From Clarkia xantiana subsp. parviflora (Eukaryota > Streptophyta > Magnoliopsida > Myrtales > Onagraceae), in NCBI GenBank assembly GCA_036873135.1, contig JAPTYO010000022.1, positions 8,151,785 to 8,215,784 of the forward strand: a stretch of 64,000 bases of DNA, written 5' to 3'. Made by a program: the position numbers and the translations under genes. Numbering within the stretch: position 1 is the first letter of the stretch; every line of letters begins with the position of its first letter. Below are positions 56,137 to 64,000 of this stretch, in pieces. Under the pieces are notes generated by a model. It was given only the letters and a program-made list of their open reading frames with translations. It did not search any database and was not told the DNA's origin.

Positions 56137-56665
56137 TTTGCCCCCAAGACATGAGGGACTTACAGTTCGTCGTGTCTTTCAACTCCCGACCTCTCGACAT
56201 CGGAGTCGGGGACCTTTCCCGTGGTAGAGTCACTTGATACGAATCTTCTCGTTCACGTTTCCTCGATACCTTGAGGATAACCACCAAATCCGAGAAGACT
56301 CCTCGGTTCCCCAGCCATTAAATGCAGCAGATAACGAAGCGACGTATTTGGCACCCGTGCCTGATTTTTCGCGCCTGCTTTTTCTAAAAAAGTGCTTTTC
56401 AGGCCGTTTCATCATTACGCCTATTTCCATTCTGTACGTTTCATCTCAACGGCTCAGATTAAAACGCTTCGACTTCGACGATCCAGATTGGAACGTCCTT
56501 TCACCTGTCCTCTTCTCCTATAAAACCCTAACCCTGGGCACTGTTTCCCTTTTACCGTTTCCGAAATTTCAAAAGCTTTCTGCAACTCTGAGAACTCAAG
56601 GCTTTCTGCTCTCCGATCAACTTTCCGGCAACTTTTAGATCATCCCTTCTCGCTTTCGAATCATC
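56137..56665 (+). promoter_or_regulatory. Promoter and 5' UTR of G's antisense gene
   Basis: TATA box CTCCTATAAAACCC at 56515-56528, about 140 bases upstream of ATG 56666. It is the best-kept copy of the box also seen in D and B, and is preceded by the shared phrases TTTTCAGGCCGTTTCATCATTA and GGAACGTCCTTT in their expected order. No other gene. Confidence 0.72.
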
Positions 56666-57370
56666 ATGTCTGGTAAGGATTTCTTCCCTGTTGCTTGTAT
56701 ATCTTTTCCTTCATCTTCAATAATTCGTTTGCAATTTTCCGAAAAACCCAATGTGCCTTTCCTTGCCATGGCTGATTTTCAGACAGTGGATCCAGTTCCG
56801 AGGGGAGAAAGCCCTTCAATTTCGACTATGCACCCAACGACATTTCCAGCACTGCCTACGAGGCCGCTCTCCGGGAGGGCTGTATCACTTCTACCTGGGA
56901 ACCTCGCTTCCCATATCCTTGGCCTCGCCTCCCGAGTAACCTTGAGGTTACCCGTCACCGGAAAGGGGAGGTATTTGTCTCCACGGGGCAAATATCGGCG
57001 GGGATTCGATTCCCCTTCTGCGGCACCCTGGTTGAGATGTGCCAACACTACAAGACGCATCCAACCACTTTCTCTCCCCACGCCATCCGCCTATGGAACG
57101 CCTTCCAGGTTCTCTGCTTCCGACAGAAGTGGGTTTACAGCCTCCAGCTCTTCAGAACCTTCTACGGGATGAAGTGCAACGAGGCGGGGGTCTGTGCCTT
57201 CTACCCCCGGATGCCCAAGTGGAACAAGACGCAACTCGCGTTGTGCAACTGGACCAATGACACCTGGAAGGTTGTCAAGGGTCGGGGACTCCTAATCGAC
57301 ACGGGGTCCGATAACAGTGGGTGGAAGAGGAGCTACTTCTTCATCCAGAACTCTTCGATCCCGTGGCCCC
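56666..57370 (+). pseudogene. Antisense gene of element G, truncated by insertion of F
   Basis: Exon 1 ATGTCTG (56666-56672), intron from GTAAGG at 56673 to TTTTCAG at 56782, exon 2 from 56783. Exon 2 has GIRFPFCGTLVEMCQHY, PHAIRLWNAF and FRTFYGMK and is open up to the F junction at 57370. It resembles D's copy more than B's. The remaining exons lie outside the window. The core is PF04195-like; the role is unknown. Confidence 0.82.
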
Positions 57371-58232
57371 TGATGGATATACGCCCAATTTGAACCCGTT
57401 GACTTCCAAACCGTTGTATTTTTATCGTCCCATTACCGATTGTAAATCGAAACTTCAACCCGAACACTTCACGAGAACATCAACGGCTCGGACGGGGCCG
57501 AAGCGCCCGTCCGGCCAAGGTAAACTCACCTAGGTGAGGTTGGGTGGCCACACCCGACTTCCCCTAGGAGAGATCGGGTCAGCCAACCCGATCTCTCCTA
57601 GGGGAGATCGGGTGGACCAACCCGATCTCTCCTAGGAGAGATCGGGTCGGCCAACCCGATCTCTCCTAGGAGGGATGGGGTTGGCCAACCCCATCCCCCC
57701 TAGGGGGGGTTGGGTGCCCTCACCCAACCCCTACCCTTGAGGGTCGGATTTCTCCCCCCCCAAGGGCCCCTGCGCCATTTTCGGACACCCACACCCGGTT
57801 CATGTCGCCTACCTTCTCCGTATCTTAAGGTCTTAATTGCACGCTTAAAGGTTAATTAATTGTGTTTAAAGGTTAACGATGTCATTAAGCCACCTTAATG
57901 ACACCGTTGCCTATAAATACCCCACCTCCACTATTCATTCGGACATCTTGGCAATTTGGATTACTTTGCTCTCACATCTCTCTAGTTTATCTCTCTAAGA
58001 AGAATACTGACTTAGGCATCGGAGAGGGTTCACCAGGCACCACCCCCCCCCCCTCCGTGTCTGGTACTGCCCCTTCTGCAGGGTAGGAGGAGAGAAGAAG
58101 CAGAGGAAGGAAGGAAGGAAGGAAAGACATAGGCTAAGACAGGGCAACTCGGGAATACCGGATCACACACATCCCCAGTAAGGAGAGAGATCAAAACCGA
58201 CCACCCGTTGACCTAGATCTCATAACCTAACA
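57371..58232 (+). repeat. 5' LTR of element F
   Basis: 862 bp, TGATGGATATACGCC to CCTAACA. TATA box (CCTATAAATACCCC) near 57910-57923. It shares the first ~160 bp, the palindromic block (57530-57720) and the TATA region with the LTRs of E, but is shorter because the R/U5 part differs. Confidence 0.92.
57530..57720. repeat. Palindromic array in the F LTR
   Basis: Four to five units of the CTCTCCTAGGAGAG and CCCGATC/GATCGGG type seen in E, with different joints (AGCCAACC, GGACCAACC, GGCCAACC). Confidence 0.88.
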
Positions 58233-58250
58233 CTTGGCGCCGTCTGTGGG
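58233..58250 (+). other. Primer binding site of element F
   Basis: CTTGGCGCCGTCTGTGGG follows the LTR end. Confidence 0.78.
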
Positions 58251-58283
58251 CTTCGGACAGAAAGCCTGGCTATTACACGAGCT

Positions 58284-61200
58284 ATGACGAACAGTAGGGT
58301 GTCCAGGCACCAACGCCCACCCGGGGGCAATGGGCGGAGAAGAGAACCCATACCCCCAGGGAGGCAGCCTAACCCTGGGAAGCAACCAATGCATCCAGAG
58401 CCCCAAGAAATACCACAGCCTCCTCAACAACAGAACAACCAGGAGGGAGGACCTTCACGCCCAGCTGGGGCTGAGTCCTCCACAGCCTCCACCCCCCGGG
58501 CAAGAAGGCCACAGAGAGAAAGAGAACAACAGGGAGTGCCTTCCCACAACACGGCACCCCCTGAGGGATACTATTATGAAGAGCAACCCCAAAGGTACCC
58601 GTATGGGATGCCGGCACAGAGAGATGGCAACCGCGCCCACACAGCGTATGCAAGGCCGGCATACACCCAAGGGACTTACACTGAAGCTCATGAGGAGGAG
58701 CAGATCCCAACAGAAGAGCACTACTCGCACCCTCGAGCAGGGCAACGAGAGGAACAAAGAAGATATTACCAGGAGCCACCCCCGGAGGGAAGGCAACAAT
58801 TCGTGCCTCCTAGGCAACAGCAGAACAACAGGGCTTACACCCCGCTTGGGGAGGAAAGACAAGCAAGACCTCCAAGGAGGCAAGGCTTCTATGAAGCACC
58901 CCAGCAGGCGTACCAAGGGTACTCCTACAGTCCATACCAGCATGGACAAGGGAACCCAGTAAGCCCAGTCTACAACTACAGTGGGTATCAGAGGGATTAT
59001 ACTCCAGCGCAGGTGATGATCACCTCGGAGGAGATAGAAGCCATGATAACCCGGAAATTGAATGAGTCAAAGAAACCCAGCCTGCATTGTCTAAGTGACA
59101 AGACGAACCACCCTTTCACAAGGGAGCTGGAGATGAACAGGGTGCCAGACTCCCTGCACACAGTGCAAATTGCAAAGTACAATGGGAAGGGAGACCCCCT
59201 AGAGCATATCCAACAGCATGAGGCCTCCCTATTTGGGAGGACCACTGATGAAAGGTATAAGGCACTCTTATTCCCAAACACCCTATCAGGGGTGGCCTCA
59301 CATTGGTTCTTCAGTCTACCCTCTGAAAGCATCCACTCATGGGAGCAGCTAAAAGCTAAGTTTCTGCAGAGATACCTAGGGGAGAGGAAACTCCTCAAGG
59401 GAACAGGCTCCATTGATGATGTGAAACAAGAATACGATGAATCCCTGGCCAGCTACTATACTAGGTTCAACCAGAATATTGCAGACATCCAGGGAGACAT
59501 CACCGAAGGGGAGATTATACGAGCCTTCATCAGAAACTTAGGTCGCTTTGGGTCAACATTGGCTGAAAAGATGGCCAAAAAGCCAGCAAGCACCTTGGAG
59601 GAGCTTGCAGGAAGAGTTAAAACGCACATCGACCTTGAAAGGCACAGGGCAAGCAAGAAGGCCAAAATCCAGGCAGCCAAGGAGGATAATCAAAAGCCAA
59701 ACAAAGGCAAGCCACCCCAGGCACCGCAGCATGCAAGGCAACAGGAATGGCGTCCGCCACAGCAAAGAAACCAAATGGGTGAACCCTTAAAGGCTAGAGA
59801 AATAAACGTCATTAAGTTCATCCCACTGAACACCACTCCAGCCACCGTACTTAGAGAAATGCGGAACCAAAAGCTTTGGTCACCCCCTGCAAGGTGGAGA
59901 GCCCCAATGGTGGGAAATCACAAGGATAGATGGTGTGACAACCATGAGGCTTATGGTCACGACACAAATGAATGCTTTAGCCTAAAGCTAAGCATAAACA
60001 ACATCGTCCAGAGAGGAGAACTGAAGCAATTCATAGACCATGGGGGCAACAGTATGCAACTAGGGCCATCACAGAAAGACAAGGGCAAGGGAAAGATAGA
60101 CTACAACCCTCCACCCAACAAAAAAGGAGTCATAAATATGATACATGGAGGAGTAGCATCGGGTGGCCCAACTGCTAATGCAAGAGAGGTCTATGCATCC
60201 AAGCTAAGCTCAGTGCCAAGGTGGAGAAAAAGGCCAAGAGAAGGGGAAGAAGTGAAGATCGAGTTCTCGGAGAAGGACAAAAGCCACATCGTCTTTCCAC
60301 ATGACGATGCTCTAGTTATTACTTTAGATATTGACAATTTTGATGTAAAGAGAATTTTGGTGGATGGGGGCAGCTCAGCTGACCTCCTAAGCTTGAGAGT
60401 GTTAGAGGAGATAGGGAAAACCAAAGCAGACATCAAACCGGTCAACTTCCCTCTAGTTGGCTTCTCAGGAGCAACAAGTTACCCCCTGGGAATGATAACC
60501 CTACCAGTAACCATGGGCCAAGGATGGACCCAGCTGAAGGTAAATGTCAATTTCTTGGTGGTTGAAAGCCTGGGAGCCTACAATGGGATCCTAGGAAGGA
60601 CAACCATAAACCCATATGAAATAGTGCCATCCACTGTTCACCAGAAGCTGAAGTACATCACGGAGAACGGGGTTGGAGAGGTCCTGGGTGATCAACGCAC
60701 TGCAAGGCAATGCTACGTCAACTCAATGAGACGTGGATCACACGGGACAGACACAGTGGCTGTGGTCATGGTAGGAGCCAACCAGGATAGAAGAAGGAGG
60801 GGAGAGAGACAAAGGCAAGGAAGGAGGAGGAGTGGAGTGACACTCCGTCTGAGCAGGCAGTTTTTTCAAACAGTGCCTACAAGGAGACACAGGAGCAAGG
60901 CTGTGAAGGTGACATCCATACCTTGGCAGCCAGACACCATAATAGGGAACAGAACAAGGAACTCCATCCTAAAAGGCTTCCGCTACATAGATGATATCAA
61001 GCAAATGCCGCGGGAGTCTATATCAAGCTATTTCCAGAGATTCTTCAATTATGGTGCCAACATGGACATCACAAGGGGAGAAGCAGTAAGGGCATTCATT
61101 AGAAACATGCATCCAAACTCATTCGGGACCTATGGAGGGCTCTATGAGATGGTCATGACGAGCACAATGAGAGAGCTCAAGGCAAGGCTGGACAAGGCAT

Positions 61201-61532
61201 TTGCACAGGAAGCGGAGCAGTTGGATGAAGTTCCGATGAGAGGAAGAGAAATGGACACATTGGGAAGAAGTGTCAATTTCACATTCACACCCCTCACACT
61301 CAGCATAGAAGAAATTTTCCACAAGCACCTCAAGCAAGAGCTACCAACATGCAGGGAGGAAGGCAAGGCCTTCCTAGGAAGAGATGCACAGGGTTGGTGT
61401 GAGTACCATGGGACCTGGGGGCATCAAACCAACAACTGCATGGTGTTGAAGGTGGAAGTGGAAGAAATAATTTACAATGGAGACTTCAAGGAGTACGTGG
61501 CAACAGACACAGTGACCACCCCATATCCTTAG
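58284..61532 (+). CDS. Gag - aspartic protease - second Gag-like polyprotein (1082 aa), element F
   Basis: Uninterrupted from ATG 58284, 52 bases after the LTR. Residues 1-260 are proline/glutamine/tyrosine-rich and disordered. About 276-480 is a Retrotrans_gag capsid (SHWFFSLPSES about 338; SLASYYTRFNQNI about 393). About 549 is a knuckle WCDNHEAYGHDTNEC. About 690-780 is an aspartic protease with LVDGGSSAD and NGILGRTTINP. About 836-850 is arginine-rich. About 905-1000 is a second capsid-like stretch (SISSYFQRFFNYG, GEAVRAFIRNM, against GEIIRAFIRNL in the first), and about 1038 a second knuckle WCEYHGTWGHQTNNC. Both knuckles have C-x2-H-x4-H-x4-C spacing. RT, RNase H and integrase are absent. 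It presumably forms or joins virus-like particles, with enzymes supplied by a partner element. The alternative, a pol-deleted fusion frozen by chance, is unlikely because H has the same plan. Confidence 0.9.
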   Translation: MTNSRVSRHQRPPGGNGRRREPIPPGRQPNPGKQPMHPEPQEIPQPPQQQNNQEGGPSRPAGAESSTASTPRARRPQREREQQGVPSHNTAPPEGYYYEEQPQRYPYGMPAQRDGNRAHTAYARPAYTQGTYTEAHEEEQIPTEEHYSHPRAGQREEQRRYYQEPPPEGRQQFVPPRQQQNNRAYTPLGEERQARPPRRQGFYEAPQQAYQGYSYSPYQHGQGNPVSPVYNYSGYQRDYTPAQVMITSEEIEAMITRKLNESKKPSLHCLSDKTNHPFTRELEMNRVPDSLHTVQIAKYNGKGDPLEHIQQHEASLFGRTTDERYKALLFPNTLSGVASHWFFSLPSESIHSWEQLKAKFLQRYLGERKLLKGTGSIDDVKQEYDESLASYYTRFNQNIADIQGDITEGEIIRAFIRNLGRFGSTLAEKMAKKPASTLEELAGRVKTHIDLERHRASKKAKIQAAKEDNQKPNKGKPPQAPQHARQQEWRPPQQRNQMGEPLKAREINVIKFIPLNTTPATVLREMRNQKLWSPPARWRAPMVGNHKDRWCDNHEAYGHDTNECFSLKLSINNIVQRGELKQFIDHGGNSMQLGPSQKDKGKGKIDYNPPPNKKGVINMIHGGVASGGPTANAREVYASKLSSVPRWRKRPREGEEVKIEFSEKDKSHIVFPHDDALVITLDIDNFDVKRILVDGGSSADLLSLRVLEEIGKTKADIKPVNFPLVGFSGATSYPLGMITLPVTMGQGWTQLKVNVNFLVVESLGAYNGILGRTTINPYEIVPSTVHQKLKYITENGVGEVLGDQRTARQCYVNSMRRGSHGTDTVAVVMVGANQDRRRRGERQRQGRRRSGVTLRLSRQFFQTVPTRRHRSKAVKVTSIPWQPDTIIGNRTRNSILKGFRYIDDIKQMPRESISSYFQRFFNYGANMDITRGEAVRAFIRNMHPNSFGTYGGLYEMVMTSTMRELKARLDKAFAQEAEQLDEVPMRGREMDTLGRSVNFTFTPLTLSIEEIFHKHLKQELPTCREEGKAFLGRDAQGWCEYHGTWGHQTNNCMVLKVEVEEIIYNGDFKEYVATDTVTTPYP

Positions 61533-61795
61533 TTTCATATTTAGCATTTTGCATGTTTCAGCTTTACAAGCTTTTCAAAAAACAACCTTTGAGAAGGAGA
61601 ACCCACGAAGTTACTCCAACTCTACAACTATCTTTTATTCCTACAAAGGATGTCTTGGTGCACCAAGGCATCCCAAGTGTACAAAAACATGAATGCTCCT
61701 AAGGGAGTAGTAGTTACTCAAAAGTATTTTCCAGTGAATGTAGTGGTACAATCACAAAGTTATCCTTACACAGATATGACTTCAAGTCAATGACA
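61533..61795. other. F spacer
   Basis: Short non-coding stretch between the stop codon and the tandem array. Nothing recognised. Confidence 0.5.
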
Positions 61796-62465
61796 GGTTC
61801 GACGCCCCCAAGAGCGTATCTTGAGAGTAGTTCTTATACTACGACTTTCGACGCCCCCAAGAGCGTATCTTGAGAGTAGTTTTCATACTACGACATTCGA
61901 CGCCCCCAAGAGCGTATCTTGAGAGTAGTGTTCATACTACGACCTTCGACGCCCCCAAGAGCGTATCTTGAGAGTAGTTATTACACTACGAATTCGACGC
62001 ACCAAGAGCGTATCTTGAGAGTGGTTTCCAAAAACTACGAACTTCGACGCCCCCAGGAGCGTATCTTGAGAGTAGTGTTCATACTACGACATTCGACGCC
62101 CCCAAGAGCGTATCTTGAGAGTAGTTATTACACTACGAATTCGACGCACCAAGAGCGTATCTTGAGAGTGGTTTCCAAAAACTACGAATTCGACGCCCCC
62201 AGGAGCGTATCTTGAGGTAGATTTGCAACCTACCAGATTCGACGCCCCCAAGAGCGTATCTTAAGGTAGAAAAAACACTACCAGTTCGATGCCCCCAAGA
62301 GCGTATCTTGAGGTAGATTTCAAACTACCAGTTCGACGCCCACCAGGAGCGTATCTTTGGTCTAACCTGAGCCCTCCGGGAGCCTATCCTGTGAAACGTT
62401 AAGTGCCATCCGAGAGCCTGTCTCGTGAACATTTTTCGACGCCCACCAAGAGCGTATCTTTGGTC
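61796..62465. repeat. Tandem array of F between the convergent genes
   Basis: About 13 units of about 50 bp with TTCGACGCCCCCAAGAGCGT and ATCTTGAGAGTAGT, the reverse complement of E's array at 22530-23060. The right end has one unit of E's 101-bp family (CCTATCCTGTGAAACGTTAA near 62385). Confidence 0.92.
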
Positions 62466-62850
62466 TAACAGTACAACGTATACCGTGTAAGGGGTATCAG
62501 AAGAAATCATCACACCACGCTCAGAAGGATACCATGAGAAAGAAATTTCTAAGTAAAGTAATGTGAAGAACAAGTAATGTTTTTTCTTTATGAAATGGCA
62601 GGTGTGACATGAAGGAAAACACGAAAGAAAGACAAGTAAAGGAAACACACCAAGAGAAGAGCCCATAACCAAAGGGATATATACAAAAGCATGAGAAGCA
62701 CTAGTGTAAAGGCAAGCGAAGCACGTAGTCAACAACACAATACGGCAAAGGAAAGTAACAACAAACACCACCACAATTTCAAAAGACACTCAACCCATAA
62801 AAGGGGAGAAGGAGTGTAGTTATATACAAGGATAACATGAGATAAACACG
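62466..62850. other. F spacer, homologous to E 21431-22019
   Basis: No gene. Probably contains the 3' UTR of the antisense transcript. Confidence 0.45.
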
Positions 62851-64000
62851 TCAGTCAGAACCTTCGGGGGAGTCACCCTCACCCCCTGAAGCTGAACCAC
62901 CGGCAGATAGAGATGATGAGGAGGAATCTGAGGTACCAATCTCCACTGGTGTAGCATCCACCTGGGCAGGGGCAGGCTCGTCTGCAACAGCAGCCTGACC
63001 CCTCAGAACAGCCATGTAACCACTGGCATATGGCCCGAAGTCACCAAGGTCACCAACTGGGAACTGAGGATCAATACGGAAAATGTGATCAACCAGATAC
63101 TCACCGAACTGGTTCATCTCCTGAGTGAGACGCGCGCTATAATCGGCAGTGAAGGCAGAGGAGGCCTTGTACTCAGACACCGCGACAGTCCTCTCCTCCG
63201 CACGACACTTAGCCTCCAACTTCCGTAACTCCTCAGAATGGAGCGACGCTGCAACCTCAGCTTCCCGACGCAAACTGCCCACAGTGGTCTCAAGCAAGAA
63301 CACCTGGTTCCGGAGCTCCTGCATCCTCAAATCAGATAATCGCGCCTTCTCAGCAGCAGTGGCGACCTCCGCCTTGAGAGAGACCTGGCTGTCCTCAAGG
63401 GTCTTCCTCTCGTCAGACAACTCGAGCACGAGCGAGGACATGTTCACCATGTCAGACATACCCTAACAATTCAAACAAGGGATGAGTAACCGAAAGATAG
63501 CCATTATGAAAGTAATAAGATGAAAGCAAGGAACAACTCACAGGTGCATAACGAGAAAGTGCCCCCTGAACAAAGCGCCGAGTCTCCCCAGGAGACTTGG
63601 GTGGAGCAACACGATAGCCAGGGGGGATGGCGCCGCGGAGTACGCGGACACCAACCTCAGGGGTCCGCAAAGAGGAGGTGCTATCGAAGTGGAACTCCTT
63701 CAGACCAGCGAAAGGAGTCCACTCAGACCCAATAACATCTTCATCAGTAAGACGGGCGAAATCCTTCCGACTTAAAGTCGGAGGCCCACCTACACAAGCA
63801 AAGCAAGTCAAAGGAGAATATAAACATAGAAGGATCAGCAACAAGGTAGAGATCATACCTGAGGACCGTGCCCTCGGCTGGGGGGCAGGGGAACCACCAC
63901 CAGCAGGTCGCTTCCCTTTGTCGGCCAGGGAAGACACCTCTTCGATCACCATCTCCTTATCACGAGATAGGGTCGGAGGACGAGCAGTAGGCGAAGCAGG
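62851..64000 (-). CDS. Antisense gene of element F, last three visible exons (continues beyond the window)
   Basis: Reading leftward: exon from the window edge to about 63862 (acidic, MVIEEVSSLADKGKRP, then SPAPQPRARSSG, GTATGA donor); exon about 63791-63542 with LTDEDVIGSEWTPF and TPEVGVRVLRGAIPPGYR, then GTGAGTT donor; last exon about 63461-62851, coiled coil (about 63440-63200) followed by DLGDFGPYASG and a serine-rich acidic C-terminus with a stop at 62851. No stop or frameshift is seen in these exons, unlike in H. The exon pattern equals H's exons 3-5. The N-terminal PF04195-like exon is expected to the right of the window. The function of the product is unknown. Confidence 0.75.

Larger units (their letters stand above)
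55406..57370 (-). mobile_element. Element G: 3' part of a Tat-lineage element, cut by F
   Basis: On the minus strand the 3' LTR (56136-55406) is preceded by a polypurine tract and, further upstream, by the antisense gene (on the plus strand). F has inserted inside that gene at 57370/57371; the rest of G must lie beyond F, outside the window. LTR and antisense gene match D and B closely. Confidence 0.88.
57371..64000 (+). mobile_element. Element F: non-autonomous Ty3/gypsy-type element with intact Gag-protease-Gag frame
   Basis: 5' LTR 57371-58232, primer site, intact frame 58284-61532, tandem array 61796-62465, antisense gene (minus strand, 62851 to beyond the window). The 3' LTR and right target duplication lie outside. 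Between the sense frame and the antisense gene only about 1.3 kb of repeats and spacer exist, so an RT-integrase region has not merely been missed. F inserted in exon 2 of G's antisense gene. Confidence 0.9.

Noticed and set aside
58369..58949. Long antisense frames opposite F's gag start
   Set aside because: Shadows of the proline-rich Gag region; no homology to the antisense gene, which lies elsewhere.

Overview
The window looks like intergenic DNA from a flowering plant with a repeat-rich genome. No host gene could be recognised. Almost every base belongs to LTR retrotransposons of the Ty3/gypsy superfamily. The coding copies look like the Tat/Retand-type lineage: two successive RNase H domains, a TGGCGCC-type primer site, and an extra gene on the opposite strand between pol and the 3' LTR. 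A CACTA-type transposon end (676) is also plant-typical. Element letters A-H are mine.

Layout. 1-480 is a minus-strand LTR end (A). 481-1285 is AT-rich host DNA with a CACTA terminus. 1286-53501 is one Russian-doll block in which each layer is bounded by its own 5-bp target duplication: H (1286-53501, GCAAT) contains B (7384-48866, AGCAG), which contains C (8053-38452, minus strand, GTACC), which contains D (about 10165-31393, probably GCGTG), which contains E (17867-28171, minus strand, CCTAC). By-eye LTR divergence falls with depth: about 4% in H, 3% in B and C, 1.6% in D, one base in E. 53507-55405 is host DNA again. 55406-57370 is the 3' part of a minus-strand element G, cut by element F (57371 to beyond the window end).

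Three kinds of element are mixed. B and D are gag-protease-RT-RNaseH-RNaseH-integrase elements, both broken by stops or frameshifts. F, H and E form a second family with TGATGGATAT LTRs. F has an intact 1082-residue frame made of Gag, protease and then a second Gag-like module, with no RT, RNase H or integrase; H carries an older broken copy of the same plan, and E keeps only a dead gag start although its LTRs are almost identical. C has long LTRs and an interior made only of tandem repeats and AT-rich DNA.

B, D, G, H, F and E all carry an antisense gene that converges on the sense ORF. It is split by introns in its own direction, and in B, D and G it has a TATA box shortly upstream of its ATG. 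In H, D, B, F and E a family-specific tandem repeat array lies between the two convergent genes. This shared plan (sense Gag, repeat array, intron-bearing antisense gene with its own promoter, LTR), together with the Gag-protease-Gag variant, is the most unusual biology in the window.
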